A stretch of 64,000 bases of DNA from Exiguobacterium sp. SL-9 (GCF_004336985.1 NZ_SJUO01000003.1:186001-250000), one strand, 5' to 3'; shown: positions 9,423-18,411, numbered from the stretch's first letter. The notes: generated by a model from the sequence alone, not told the origin. A program made the numbers and translations.

Positions 9423-10265
9423 TCACTCCTCTGCTAGTTGGTGTTCAATGTCACGGATCGGTTCGTTGCGCTTCCACATCCGGTCGAGCTGGGTCGCGAG
9501 CGTCGCTTGTTCGTCCGCATCGAGTGTGCCCGGAATGAGTCGGCTCACGCCGTTCAGGACGGTATAGGCGCGTCGCAGCACGTCATCGACCGTGAGCGGG
9601 ATTCCAAGCAAGTCCTCGAGCGACGCCATCGTCTCAGGGACGATTTCGGGATAAGTGAACCGTGTCGCTTCGCCTTGGATGGCTTGCGTATAAAAGTCAC
9701 GGATGAGCGCGGCGCGGTCGCTGCCGCTCTTGCGGACGCTCAAGTAGATTTGGACGGCGACGCCGCCACGGACGCGTCGCTGTGAGATACCGGCGAACTT
9801 TTTCCCGTCAATCGATAAATCGAAGCTACCCGGGCAGTAGGAGCCGACGATTTCGCCAGGCACGATGTCGGTCGTCACGTCTTGGAACATGAGTTGAATG
9901 AGTGACGTCATCGCCTCGTAGCCGCTATCGATTTGAATCCCGTCTCTCTCGGGTAAAATCAAAGATAAGTTCAACACGTCCGCGTCCAAGACGACGGCCA
10001 GTCCTCCTGAATTACGGACGACAGGGCGGAATCCGTGCTCATGAAGCAAACGGATGCCGTCTGCCAAGTGGGGCAGACGAGCGTCTTGAATCCCGAGCAC
10101 GACCGTGTTGAGATGAACCCAGGCTCTGAGGACGGCACCTGACGTCGCGGTCGACGCACAGAGCGTATCGTCCGTCGCGAACGATTGCTCGGCTTGAAAC
10201 GCGGGACCGAGCGATGACTGATCGATGACACGATAGGTCGGTTGTTGCAATAATGGATGGGTCAT
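9423..10265 (-). CDS. lipL: Octanoyl-[GcvH]:protein N-octanoyltransferase LipL
   Basis: 280 aa. I use the second Met (ATG at 10263-10265), which sits nine bases after AAGGA; an ATG two codons earlier is too close to the site. The IDQSSLGP start, RNSGGLAVVLDADVLNLSLIL and SYCPGSFDLSIDGKKFAGISQRR match LipL (B. subtilis YwfL), with the acyl-carrier Cys in SYCPGS and the conserved Lys in GKKFAG. LipL transfers octanoate from GcvH to the E2 subunits of 2-oxoacid dehydrogenases by amidotransfer. First gene of a lipL-degV-DUF3139 operon and divergent from ywfO, as in B. subtilis. Confidence 0.88.
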   Translation of the reverse strand: MTHPLLQQPTYRVIDQSSLGPAFQAEQSFATDDTLCASTATSGAVLRAWVHLNTVVLGIQDARLPHLADGIRLLHEHGFRPVVRNSGGLAVVLDADVLNLSLILPERDGIQIDSGYEAMTSLIQLMFQDVTTDIVPGEIVGSYCPGSFDLSIDGKKFAGISQRRVRGGVAVQIYLSVRKSGSDRAALIRDFYTQAIQGEATRFTYPEIVPETMASLEDLLGIPLTVDDVLRRAYTVLNGVSRLIPGTLDADEQATLATQLDRMWKRNEPIRDIEHQLAEE

Positions 10266-10301
10266 ATACATATTTCCTTTTCACTAAATAATTTCCTCCC
10301 C

Positions 10302-10310
10302 ATTATAGCA
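10302..10310 (-). promoter_or_regulatory. Extended -10 promoter for lipL
   Basis: On the minus strand TGCTATAAT (reverse complement of ATTATAGCA) forms an extended -10; the -35 region (TAACGC) is weak. It lies about 37 bases before the lipL start. Confidence 0.55.
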
Positions 10311-10371
10311 TGGGAGGAACCACGCGTTAGAAGTCGAATCCAATCAATAATGAAATGTAGGGGGCAACGTC

Positions 10372-11667
10372 ATGTATACGTCACGAGGTCAATTGTCAGG
10401 CTCGAAAGTGTTCAAAGATCCGGTTCACCGTTATATATACGTCTATGATCATCTCGTCTGGGAATTGATCAATACGAAAGAGTTTCAACGGTTGCGGCGC
10501 ATCAAACAGCTCGGGACGTCGTTTTTGACGTTCCATGGCGCCGAGCATACGCGGTTCCATCATTCACTCGGCGTGTATGAAATCGCTCGGCAGCTGATCG
10601 ATCAGTTCCATGAGTATCCGGAGTGGGACGATCGCAACCGTGAGTTGTTGCTGGCGGCGGCACTCCTGCACGATGTCGGGCACGGTCCGTTCTCACACGC
10701 GTTCGAGCACGTCTTCGCCGTCCGTCACGAGGTGTGGACCGAACGAATCATCCTCGGTGACACGGAAGTGAACAAAGTGCTGTCGGAGATGGGTGTCGGT
10801 TTCCCGGAAGAAGTCGCGGCCATCATCAATAAGACGCATCCGAACCGTCTGCTCGTCAACATTCTCAGTTCGCAACTCGATGTCGACCGGATGGACTACC
10901 TGCTACGCGACGCCCATTTCGCCGGCGTCAGTTACGGGAAGTTCGATCTTGAGCGGATGCTACGGGTGTTACGTCCAGACGAAGACCAAGTCGTCGTCAA
11001 ACAGTCGGGGATGCATACGATTGAAGACTATATCATGCGACGCTATCAGATGTATTGGCAAGTGTACTTGCATCCGGCGACACGATCGAGTGACTTGTTG
11101 CTTAAAGCCGTGCTCGAACGGGCGCAAGAACTGTACGAGTCGGGCTACGTTTTCGAGATGATTCCGAAGCACTTCTTGCCGATCTTCAATCATGAGGATA
11201 TGTCGCTCGAACACTACTTAAAGCTCGATGAGACGATCGTCTATTTCTATTTCCAAGAATGGATGGATGAGTCCGATCCGATTTTGGCCGACCTCGCGAG
11301 CCGCTTCGTCAACCGACGTCTGTTGAAATATAAGAACTTCCCGGAAGCGAACCGTGTCCGTTATATGGACCGTCTTCGTTCGACGATGGAGTCGATCGGC
11401 TTGCCGACCCGCTACTATTTGCTCGAGGACCAGCTCAGCCAATTGCCATACGATTTGTATAAAGGGCATGGGAAATATGAAGGCATTTACCTCAAAATGA
11501 ATGATGGCGATCGCCGAGAGATTTCGGAAGTGTCGATGCTCGTCCAATCGATTTTGAACTCACGACAGTCTGATGAGAAAATCTATTATCCGGAGGACGT
11601 ACTGCTCAACTTAAAAAATTATGCGTCAGAAAAGACGTGGATGTTGTCAACGTTACGGGGCGATTGA
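10372..11667 (+). CDS. ywfO: HD-domain dNTP triphosphohydrolase-like protein YwfO
   Basis: 431 aa, about the length of B. subtilis YwfO (433). It opens KVFKDPVHRYIYVYDHLVWELINTKEFQRLRRIKQLG. The metal site is assembled from RFHHSLG, LLHDVGHGPFSHAFE and DVDRMDYLLRD. The family is related to SAMHD1 and dGTPases and hydrolyses nucleoside triphosphates, probably for dNTP balance. ATG at 10372 follows AGGGGG. Its position next to lipL matches the Bacillus ywfL-ywfO arrangement. Confidence 0.9.
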   Translation: MYTSRGQLSGSKVFKDPVHRYIYVYDHLVWELINTKEFQRLRRIKQLGTSFLTFHGAEHTRFHHSLGVYEIARQLIDQFHEYPEWDDRNRELLLAAALLHDVGHGPFSHAFEHVFAVRHEVWTERIILGDTEVNKVLSEMGVGFPEEVAAIINKTHPNRLLVNILSSQLDVDRMDYLLRDAHFAGVSYGKFDLERMLRVLRPDEDQVVVKQSGMHTIEDYIMRRYQMYWQVYLHPATRSSDLLLKAVLERAQELYESGYVFEMIPKHFLPIFNHEDMSLEHYLKLDETIVYFYFQEWMDESDPILADLASRFVNRRLLKYKNFPEANRVRYMDRLRSTMESIGLPTRYYLLEDQLSQLPYDLYKGHGKYEGIYLKMNDGDRREISEVSMLVQSILNSRQSDEKIYYPEDVLLNLKNYASEKTWMLSTLRGD

Positions 11668-11690
11668 ATCGTTGAAAAGGAAGTGACACC

Positions 11691-13277
11691 ATGGGGATCG
11701 GGACATTGGTCGGTGGGGTCGGCATCTTCCTACTCGGGATGATGCTGTTGACGGATACGTTGAAAAACATGGCCGGGGAAAGGCTCCGGCAACGCTTGAA
11801 CCTGTTGGCAGAGGGACCGTTGTCAGGTGCGTTTCTCGGGGCCACAATGACGGCACTCTTCCAGTCATCGACCGTGACGACGCTCATGACAATCAGTTTC
11901 GTCAGCGCTGGTCTGTTGACGTTCACCCAAGCACTCACGCTCGTCATCGGGGCGAATGCCGGTAGCGCGACGACCGGATGGATTGTGGCGCTCTTAGGTT
12001 ATAACGTCGACATCCGTGAACTATTGCTTCCGCTCATCGGAGTCGGCATGGCGCTTCGGTTAATCGGACGGCGCGTCAAACGCATCGGCATGCTCATGGT
12101 CGGACTCGGACTCATTTTCGTCGGCATCGGAACGCTCCAGGAGGCGATGCGCGAAGTCGTTACGTTCTCGTTCACTGGATGGGATACGGATACGCCACTC
12201 CACCAGCTAGCGCTCCTCGGCACAGGCCTGTTGATGACCGTCCTGTTGCAATCTTCGAGCATCGGTCTCGTTTTGACGATGACGGCGCTCGCGACCGATA
12301 CGGTGACACTCGCCCAAGCCTGTCTGCTTGTCCTTGGCCAAAGTGCCGGGACGAGTCTCGTCGTCGCGCTCGGGTCAATCGGGGGCTGGAAGTCGGCTCG
12401 TCGCATCGTGTTGGCGCACGTGCTCGTCCATGGTTCAATTTTACTCATCGGCTGGCTGACCTTTCCGCTCTTGTTCGGCGTCGTGAACGGCGTGGCCGAC
12501 CGTCTCAATTGGAACGAACTGTTGCGACTCGCTTTGTTTCACACGTCGTTCCATCTGCTCGGCGTGTTCACGTTCTTACCGTTCCATGAGGCGTTTAGCC
12601 GCCGATTACTCAAATGGGTCCCGAGCCGGGCGGAGAAGCTGACTCGTTTTTTGAACCCGAATATGGCCCGCATCCCGACGGTCGCACTCGAGGCGGCCCG
12701 GCGCTCGTTAATCGAGATTGAGCGCTATCTCGGCAAAGAGACGCGACTGTTGCTCGCGGAAGGACGGAAGCGCGATGATGAACTGCAACTCGTCGAGAAG
12801 ACGCTCGGGGACGTCCGTGTCTTTTTGAGCATGGTTCAATTGGAAGAAGGGCAAGGACGCAACGACTACGGACAACATGTGTCACTGCTTCATACGATTG
12901 ACCATTTGGAGCGGTGGCTGTTCGTCATGCGAGAAGTCGACCCGGTCGACGCCCTCCGTGATACGGACTTCCTGGTCGCGCGCCAACTCGTCTTACATGA
13001 ACTCGACATGGTGGAGACGCTCAATCATCACACGCCCCCGGAAGACTCCCGGCAGTGGAAGCTCGCCTCGAAACAACTCGCCGAATATCGCAAGGCGCAC
13101 CGGGCCGAATTACTCGAGGAGACAGCGGCCAATCAGCTCGAGATGGACCAGACGATTCAAAAAGTGCAGGCCCTCCTCTGGCTCGACCGGATCGGCTATC
13201 ACATTTGGCGGGCGACACGTCATCTCATTAAACCGACCGTCCCGAGCGAGCGGTTTGAAGTGAATTTGGAAGACTAA
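11691..13277 (+). CDS. Na+/phosphate cotransporter family protein with C-terminal PhoU domain
   Basis: 528 aa. The N-terminal about 300 residues hold the two inverted Na/Pi repeats (GGVGIFLLGMMLLTDTLK..., and two QSS motifs in ALFQSSTVTT and VLLQSSSIGLV). About 10 membrane segments are followed by a helical, charged C-terminal region (about residues 340-528) typical of the PhoU-like domain in bacterial NptA proteins. Expected role is sodium-driven phosphate movement or phosphate-linked signalling. It starts 24 bases after ywfO with AAGGAAG, so co-transcription is likely. Confidence 0.88.
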   Translation: MGIGTLVGGVGIFLLGMMLLTDTLKNMAGERLRQRLNLLAEGPLSGAFLGATMTALFQSSTVTTLMTISFVSAGLLTFTQALTLVIGANAGSATTGWIVALLGYNVDIRELLLPLIGVGMALRLIGRRVKRIGMLMVGLGLIFVGIGTLQEAMREVVTFSFTGWDTDTPLHQLALLGTGLLMTVLLQSSSIGLVLTMTALATDTVTLAQACLLVLGQSAGTSLVVALGSIGGWKSARRIVLAHVLVHGSILLIGWLTFPLLFGVVNGVADRLNWNELLRLALFHTSFHLLGVFTFLPFHEAFSRRLLKWVPSRAEKLTRFLNPNMARIPTVALEAARRSLIEIERYLGKETRLLLAEGRKRDDELQLVEKTLGDVRVFLSMVQLEEGQGRNDYGQHVSLLHTIDHLERWLFVMREVDPVDALRDTDFLVARQLVLHELDMVETLNHHTPPEDSRQWKLASKQLAEYRKAHRAELLEETAANQLEMDQTIQKVQALLWLDRIGYHIWRATRHLIKPTVPSERFEVNLED

Positions 13278-13315
13278 ATAACGACCGCCCTCCGAGATGG
13301 AAGGGCGGTCGTTAT
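13278..13315. terminator. Hairpin between convergent Na/Pi and tautomerase genes
   Basis: ATAACGACCGCCCT (13278-13291) pairs with AGGGCGGTCGTTAT (13302-13315). The T-tract is poor on the plus strand, so efficiency is uncertain. Confidence 0.65.
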
Positions 13316-13317
13316 GT

Positions 13318-13506
13318 TTACTTCTTATCCGCGTGCATGACACCGGCTTGGCCGTAGTGCGTCGCGTCCATCTCTTCGATGAAGACGGTGATGTTTTCTT
13401 TCGGTGCGTTCGTCGTCTCCGAGACGGCGTCCGTCACTTTTTCAATCAACGCACGTTTTTGTTCGACCGTGCGGCCTGGGAGCATTTTAACCGTTACGTA
13501 TGGCAT
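13318..13506 (-). CDS. 4-oxalocrotonate tautomerase family protein (YwhB-like)
   Basis: 62 aa; ATG at 13504-13506 with AAGGAGG eight bases upstream. The longer open frame reaching 13641 lacks a ribosome site. After Met removal the protein begins with Pro1, the catalytic base of the family, and has Arg11 in MLPGRT. The position of the second catalytic Arg (39 in 4-OT) is Thr, as in YwhB-type members, which also lack it. MPYVTVKMLPGRTVEQK and VFIEEM are strongly YwhB-like. Physiological substrate unknown. Confidence 0.9.
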   Translation of the reverse strand: MPYVTVKMLPGRTVEQKRALIEKVTDAVSETTNAPKENITVFIEEMDATHYGQAGVMHADKK

Positions 13507-13670
13507 CACATTTCCTCCTTTTAGTTCGTTCTCTTTCATTTTAGTGAAAGACGGACAGACTGGGAAGAATAAAGTCGAATCCGTACACGGGGTCATATAA
13601 ATTTGCAGGTGCGAAATATGTGAAAACGGGGTAAGGAACAAGACAGACTAGTCGTAGGAGGAACAGGTGC

Positions 13671-14525
13671 ATGAAATGGAAGGGCAGACAAGCAAGTCGA
13701 AACGTCGAAGATCGACGGGGGCAACGTGTCGGAGGGAAAGGGATCGCAGGGATTGGCGGGGGCTTCGGTCTCATCTTGGTCATCGTCTTCACATTGCTCA
13801 ACGGGGGCAATCCGGCAGACATCGTCAACAATATCGGGATTGGCGAGCCACAATCGTCCGAGACGTATGAAGGCTCGGCGCGGGAAGAAGAGATGGCGGA
13901 CTTCGTGTCGGTCGTGCTAAGAGATACCGAAGAAGTGTGGACTGATATTTTTGCGGAAAACGGATTGACGTATCGGGAGCCGACGCTCGTCATCTATAAA
14001 GATCAAGTCGAATCGGCTTGCGGCATCGCGGGATCAGCGGTCGGACCGTTCTACTGTCCGGGTGACCAAAAACTATACATCGATTTAAGTTTCTATGATG
14101 ACTTGAGTCAACAGTTCAACGCACCGGGTGACTTCGCGATGGCGTACGTCGTCGCCCACGAGGTCGGTCACCACGTCCAGACGTTGCTCGGCACGACGGA
14201 CGAGATCATGCCGCTCCGAAACGAGATGAGTGAGACGCAGTTCAACAAATATTTGGTCCGCTTCGAACTTCAGGCCGATTATTATGCAGGCGTCTGGGCC
14301 TACCACGCCCAAGGGATGGGTTATCTTGAGGCCGGCGACGTCGAAGAGGCGATGAACGCGGCGCACCAAATCGGGGATGACACGCTTCAAAAACAGGCAC
14401 GCGGCTATGTGACACCGGACTCGTTCACCCACGGGACGTCTGAGCAGCGGAAACGCTGGTTCGACAAAGGGTTCCAAAACGGGACGATTCAAGGCGGCGA
14501 TACGTTCAATTCGAACAACTTATAA
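13671..14525 (+). CDS. YpfJ-family putative neutral zinc metallopeptidase
   Basis: 284 aa, ATG at 13671 nine bases after TAGGAGG. A basic N-terminus and one membrane segment (about residues 27-43) precede an extracytoplasmic domain. AYVVAHEVGHHVQTLLG holds the HExxH zinc motif, and FELQADYYAGVWA provides the downstream Glu/Asp of the family. CGIA and FYCPGD carry two Cys that may form a disulfide. Substrates of YpfJ proteins are not established. Confidence 0.9.
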   Translation: MKWKGRQASRNVEDRRGQRVGGKGIAGIGGGFGLILVIVFTLLNGGNPADIVNNIGIGEPQSSETYEGSAREEEMADFVSVVLRDTEEVWTDIFAENGLTYREPTLVIYKDQVESACGIAGSAVGPFYCPGDQKLYIDLSFYDDLSQQFNAPGDFAMAYVVAHEVGHHVQTLLGTTDEIMPLRNEMSETQFNKYLVRFELQADYYAGVWAYHAQGMGYLEAGDVEEAMNAAHQIGDDTLQKQARGYVTPDSFTHGTSEQRKRWFDKGFQNGTIQGGDTFNSNNL

Positions 14526-14531
14526 CGATGC

Positions 14532-14557
14532 GGTCAGGCTTCGGCTTGGCCTTTTTT
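14532..14557 (+). terminator. Terminator after the ypfJ-like gene
   Basis: GGTCAGGC, loop TTCG, GCTTGGCC (one G-U pair and one mismatch), then TTTTTT. Confidence 0.75.
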
Positions 14558-14567
14558 CATATCCAAG

Positions 14568-14597
14568 TTGGCTTGTGAAGAAAGAATCCGCTATCAT
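14568..14597 (+). promoter_or_regulatory. Possible sigma-A promoter of murR
   Basis: TTGGCT (14568-14573), 18-bp spacer, TATCAT (14592-14597), about 37 bases before the murR ATG. Confidence 0.4.
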
Positions 14598-14633
14598 GGA
14601 AACAGAAACTAGAAGTAGGAAGGGGATGACCCG

Positions 14634-15482
14634 ATGGAATCCTTACTCAAAAAAATCGAACTCGCTAAAAGTGAGATGACGTCTGTGGAGAAGAAAATCG
14701 CAGACTATATTTTGACCCACTCGACGCTCGTTCCGAACATGACGACGAAAGAGCTCGCTCAAAAGACGGACGTATCAGAAGCGAGTATCGTCCGCTTCGC
14801 CCGCGTCGTCGGCATCGACAGCTTTAAGGCGTTCAAGCTCGCCCTCGTCAAAGATTTGGCAATTACCGAGACGACGCTCACTGACTTCAACGTGTTGCAA
14901 CACAAAGACACACCATATGACTCGTTCCAAAAAGTCATCCACGTGAACAAGATGGCGATTGAGGCGTGCGCCGAGGCGATGGACAAACGCGAGCTCGAGC
15001 ATGCGATCGATACGTTCGCCCGGGCCACGCGGGTCGTGTTTTATGGGGTCGGTGGCTCGTCGACGGCGGCGTACGACGCCCAATACAAATTCACGAAGCT
15101 CGGTTATGCGGCGCAGACGTCGCAAGATTTCCATTACATGTTGTCCCTTATCCCGCACCTCGGACCGACTGACGTATTCGTCGCCATCAGCACCTCGGGA
15201 CGGACGAAAGACGTGCTCGAGCTCGTCCGCTTCGCCAAGAAGAAAGGGGTACCGGTCGTCGCCATCACGGACCTCGATAAATCTCCGCTCTATCGAGAGG
15301 CGGACGTCCGACTATGCACGCCGAGCGTCGAACGTGATTTCCGCATCGCGAGCATCGCGTCGAGGATGACGCAGTTGACAATCATCGACACGCTTTATAT
15401 GGGTCTGTTGCACCGAAAAGGCGAGGGATTGATTGACCGCTATGCTGAAGCGCGTGATGAGATGGTGAAATTGCGCCGATGA
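14634..15482 (+). CDS. murR: RpiR/MurR-family transcriptional regulator
   Basis: 282 aa. N-terminal HTH_6 (about residues 1-77, TTKELAQKTDVSEASIVRFARVVGIDSFKAFKLAL) and a C-terminal SIS sugar-phosphate-binding domain (about 125-260, GVGGSSTAAYDAQYKFTKLG ... VAISTSGRTKDVLE). RpiR proteins respond to phosphosugars; next to murQ-murP-mupG the ligand is probably MurNAc-6-phosphate. It is translationally coupled to a GNAT gene (ATGA overlap). The specific name rests on context. Confidence 0.8.
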   Translation: MESLLKKIELAKSEMTSVEKKIADYILTHSTLVPNMTTKELAQKTDVSEASIVRFARVVGIDSFKAFKLALVKDLAITETTLTDFNVLQHKDTPYDSFQKVIHVNKMAIEACAEAMDKRELEHAIDTFARATRVVFYGVGGSSTAAYDAQYKFTKLGYAAQTSQDFHYMLSLIPHLGPTDVFVAISTSGRTKDVLELVRFAKKKGVPVVAITDLDKSPLYREADVRLCTPSVERDFRIASIASRMTQLTIIDTLYMGLLHRKGEGLIDRYAEARDEMVKLRR

Positions 15483-15958
15483 TTCATCCTTACGATGAGA
15501 GTAGGCGCGAGGACGTCGGAGAATTCCTCTTGCGGCAACGGGTGTTCGCGAGCTTGAACAGGCAGACCCCGGAAGCGTTTCGAGATGAGAATTTGACCGA
15601 CTTTGAAGCGGATGGGACAGTCAGTCTCGTCTTTGAAGAGCGGGGCATCATCGCGGTCGCTGATCTATTGAAGCAACATCCGGTCGACGGGTCGCTTTGG
15701 CTCGGGCTGTTTATGGTCGATGAGCGGTTGTATGGCACCGGGATTGCGACGCGTTTGTATGAACAGCTCGAACACGTGTACATGCGTCCGTTCCAGACGG
15801 TGTTTCGACTCGGAGTCTTACCTCACAATGAGCGGGCACGCCGCTTTTGGGAACGGCAAGGTTATGTATATGAAAAAGGTTCCGTCACGACACGGGGCGA
15901 CCGTGTCCATGTGATGAAAAAAATCGTTGAAGGAAAGGCTCGGTCCGATAGGGGCTGA
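15479..15958 (+). CDS. GNAT-family N-acetyltransferase in the MurNAc cluster
   Basis: 159 aa, ATG overlapping the murR stop by four bases. The GNAT core is visible as VSLVFEERGIIAVADLL, WLGLFMVDERLYGTGIATRLYEQLE (acetyl-CoA loop) and LGVLPHNERARRFWERQGYVYEKG. Substrate unknown. The strict coupling to murR suggests it belongs to cell-wall sugar use, but this is context only. Confidence 0.8.
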   Translation: MIHPYDESRREDVGEFLLRQRVFASLNRQTPEAFRDENLTDFEADGTVSLVFEERGIIAVADLLKQHPVDGSLWLGLFMVDERLYGTGIATRLYEQLEHVYMRPFQTVFRLGVLPHNERARRFWERQGYVYEKGSVTTRGDRVHVMKKIVEGKARSDRG

Positions 15959-15966
15959 GCTTTTTC
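15939..15966 (+). terminator. Terminator overlapping the GNAT stop codon
   Basis: GCTCGGTCC...GGGGCTGAGC followed by TTTTT. The hairpin includes the TGA at 15956-15958 and separates murR-GNAT from murQ; the stem has mismatches. Confidence 0.6.
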
Positions 15967-16028
15967 TGTGGGAATGGACAAATCGTCATTTGTTTATGAA
16001 ATTTAAATTCTTTATTTTTATAATTAAG

Positions 16029-16057
16029 TTTGATTTTCAATTTCAATTTAGTACAAT
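16029..16057 (+). promoter_or_regulatory. Promoter of the murQ-murP operon in an AT-rich region
   Basis: TTTGAT (16029-16034), 17-bp spacer, TACAAT (16052-16057). The surrounding 100 bases are strikingly AT-rich and contain TGAAATT (15997-16003) and AATTTCA (16039-16045), an inverted pair that could belong to a MurR site. Confidence 0.6.
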
Positions 16058-16086
16058 GAAATCAGAGAGAAGAAAGGATGGTGGCG

Positions 16087-16971
16087 ATGTTAGACAAACT
16101 GGCTACTGAAAGACGGAATAAACGAACGATGCACTTGGACGAGATGGCAGTCGAGGAGTTCCTCGCGGTGATGAACGAGGAAGACCAATCGGTCCCCCAC
16201 GTCATTAAAGAAGAGCTATCGGTCATTGCCGAAGTGACGAAGCGTGCCATCGCATCCTTCAAACAAGGCGGACGTTTGATTTATATCGGCGCAGGGACGA
16301 GCGGACGGCTCGGCATCTTGGATGCGGCAGAATGTGTGCCGACGTTCGGTGTGTCACCGGACATGGTCATCGGACTCATCGCCGGAGGCGAGCGGGCGTT
16401 GATTAAAGCCGTCGAGGGGGCAGAAGACAGCAAGGATTTGGCAGTCAATGATTTGAAAGCGCTTCATTTGAATGCGTTCGACACCGTCATCGGGATTGCT
16501 GCGAGCGGCCGGACACCGTACGTCATCGGCGGGCTCGATTACGCCCGCGAAGTCGGCGCGACGACAGCCGCGTTATCATGTAACAAAGGATCAAAAATCA
16601 GCGACCACGCCGAATATAAGATCGAAGTCGAGACGGGTCCTGAAGTGTTGACCGGTTCAACGCGCTTGAAAGCAGGGACGGCGCAAAAACTCGTCCTCAA
16701 CATGATCTCGACGGCGTCGATGATTGGGGTAGGGAAAGTGTATCAAAACTTGATGGTCGACGTGCAACCGACGAACGAGAAGTTGGAAGTACGGGCCAAA
16801 CGGATGATTGCGGAAGCGACAGGGGTCGACGAACAGACGGCCGCGCGTTATTTCAATTCATCCGGTGGGCACGTCAAGACGGCGATCGTCATGATTTTAG
16901 CCGATGTCCCGCATGCGGAGGCAGTCGAGCGATTAGAGCGTGCGAACGGATTTGTCCGTGACGCACTATAA
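16087..16971 (+). CDS. murQ: N-acetylmuramic acid 6-phosphate etherase MurQ
   Basis: 294 aa. ATG at 16087 is preferred to 16078 because the AAAGG site is nine bases upstream of it and abuts the earlier ATG. SIS domain with GAGTSGRLGILDAAECVPTFG and AGGERALIKAVEGAEDS, both near-invariant in MurQ. The enzyme cleaves the lactyl ether of MurNAc-6-P to GlcNAc-6-P and D-lactate in the cytoplasm. It is followed 12 bases later by murP. Confidence 0.96.
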   Translation: MLDKLATERRNKRTMHLDEMAVEEFLAVMNEEDQSVPHVIKEELSVIAEVTKRAIASFKQGGRLIYIGAGTSGRLGILDAAECVPTFGVSPDMVIGLIAGGERALIKAVEGAEDSKDLAVNDLKALHLNAFDTVIGIAASGRTPYVIGGLDYAREVGATTAALSCNKGSKISDHAEYKIEVETGPEVLTGSTRLKAGTAQKLVLNMISTASMIGVGKVYQNLMVDVQPTNEKLEVRAKRMIAEATGVDEQTAARYFNSSGGHVKTAIVMILADVPHAEAVERLERANGFVRDAL

Positions 16972-16983
16972 GGGGGATTCGAG

Positions 16984-18357
16984 ATGAAGAAAGAAGAGGT
17001 TCTGGCACATGCGATACTCGAGCATGTCGGGGGAAAAGATAACATTCGTCAACTCGCGCACTGTATGACACGTGTGCGCTTGGCGCTCAAAGATCCGACG
17101 AAAGCAGATCTCGCCGCTTTGAAAAAAATCGATGGTGTCATGGGTGTCATCGATGATGAGACGTTGCAAATCGTCGTTGGTCCGGGGACAGTCAACCGCG
17201 TGGCGGACCACCTCAGCCGTGAGACGGGTCTTGCGATTGGGGAAGAGTCGGTCGATGAGAACTTGACGCCGGACGAACGGGCGGCCATCGAACGTCAAAA
17301 AGTGAAAGATAAACAGAAGTCGCCGTTCAAGCGCTTCTTGCGTCGCTTAGGGAACATCTTTATCCCGCTCATTCCGGGACTTGTCGCTTCAGGTATCATC
17401 AATGGGACTGCCAACTTCGCGAAGAACGCCGGGGTCGACCCGACCGAAACGTGGATGCAAATCCTCTTATTGCTCGGTAGCACGGTCTTCGCCTATCTCG
17501 CCATCCTCGTCGGGTGGAACACGGCCAAAGAGTTCGGCGGGACGCCGGTACTCGGGGCCATCGCCGGGGGAATTCTCTTCAACCCGATGCTCGCCGACAT
17601 CACCATTTATGGGGAACCGCTCGTCGTCGGGCGGGGTGGATTGTTCGGGGTCATCTTTGCGGCTTGGCTCATGACCTACATCGAGAAACACGTACGTCGC
17701 TTCATGCCGACGGCAGTCGATATCATCTTCACACCGCTTCTCACGGTCCTCGTCGTCGGTTTCACAGCGCTCTATGCGATCATGCCGGTCGCAGGCGTGT
17801 TGTCAGACGGGATCATGCAAGGATTGAACGCTGTACTTGAAGTCGGTGGACCGGTAGCAGGGGCTGTCCTTGCTGGATTCTTCTTGCCACTCGTCATGGT
17901 CGGGTTGCACCACGGACTCACGCCGATTCACTTGGAGTTGCTCAACACGGTCGGGAACACGGCACTCTTACCAATTTTGGCGATGGCTGGGGCTGGACAA
18001 GTCGGTGCGGCGCTCGCGATTTTCGTGAAGACGCGCAACCAACGCCTCCGCAACATCATCAAAGGGGCGATTCCGGTCGGATTCCTCGGCATCGGCGAGC
18101 CACTCCTTTACGGGGTCACGCTCCCGCTTGGCCGTCCGTTCTTAACGGCTTGTATGGGAGCCGCGGTCGGTGGTGCCTTCCAAGCGACGATGAAGACGGC
18201 AGCGCTCGGGATTGGGGTCTCGGGTCTCTCGCTCACGCCGCTCATCGACAACGGCATGTACTTGACGTACATTGCAGGTCTTGTCATTTCGTATACGGCT
18301 GGCTTCATCTTCACGTATTTCTTCGGCTTCAAAGAAGAAATGGCAGACGGGATTTAA
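16984..18357 (+). CDS. murP: PTS EIIBC, N-acetylmuramic acid type (MurP)
   Basis: 457 aa. An EIIB domain (about residues 1-80) carries the phosphorylated Cys in RQLAHCMTRVRLAL, then a linker and an EIIC domain of about 10 membrane segments with GLHHGLTPIHLELL and GFLGIGEPLLYGVTLPL. No EIIA is fused, so an EIIA-Glc type partner from elsewhere is needed. Between murQ and mupG the transported sugar is most likely MurNAc or a MurNAc-containing disaccharide. Glucoside or sucrose specificity cannot be excluded from sequence alone. Confidence 0.88.
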   Translation: MKKEEVLAHAILEHVGGKDNIRQLAHCMTRVRLALKDPTKADLAALKKIDGVMGVIDDETLQIVVGPGTVNRVADHLSRETGLAIGEESVDENLTPDERAAIERQKVKDKQKSPFKRFLRRLGNIFIPLIPGLVASGIINGTANFAKNAGVDPTETWMQILLLLGSTVFAYLAILVGWNTAKEFGGTPVLGAIAGGILFNPMLADITIYGEPLVVGRGGLFGVIFAAWLMTYIEKHVRRFMPTAVDIIFTPLLTVLVVGFTALYAIMPVAGVLSDGIMQGLNAVLEVGGPVAGAVLAGFFLPLVMVGLHHGLTPIHLELLNTVGNTALLPILAMAGAGQVGAALAIFVKTRNQRLRNIIKGAIPVGFLGIGEPLLYGVTLPLGRPFLTACMGAAVGGAFQATMKTAALGIGVSGLSLTPLIDNGMYLTYIAGLVISYTAGFIFTYFFGFKEEMADGI

Positions 18358-18363
18358 CAATCG

Positions 18364-18388
18364 AGGCGGCTCTTTGGAGTCGCCTTTT
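18364..18388 (+). terminator. Hairpin between murP and mupG
   Basis: GGCGGCTC (18365-18372), loop TTTG, GAGTCGCC (18377-18384), then TTTT. It may give partial termination, lowering mupG relative to murP. Confidence 0.7.
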
Positions 18389-18411
18389 CATTTGATGAGG
18401 AGGGTTTTCTG

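Noticed and set aside
13507-13641. N-terminal extension of the tautomerase.
   Set aside because: Pro1 must follow the initiator Met for the family mechanism, and the ribosome site fits the ATG at 13504-13506.
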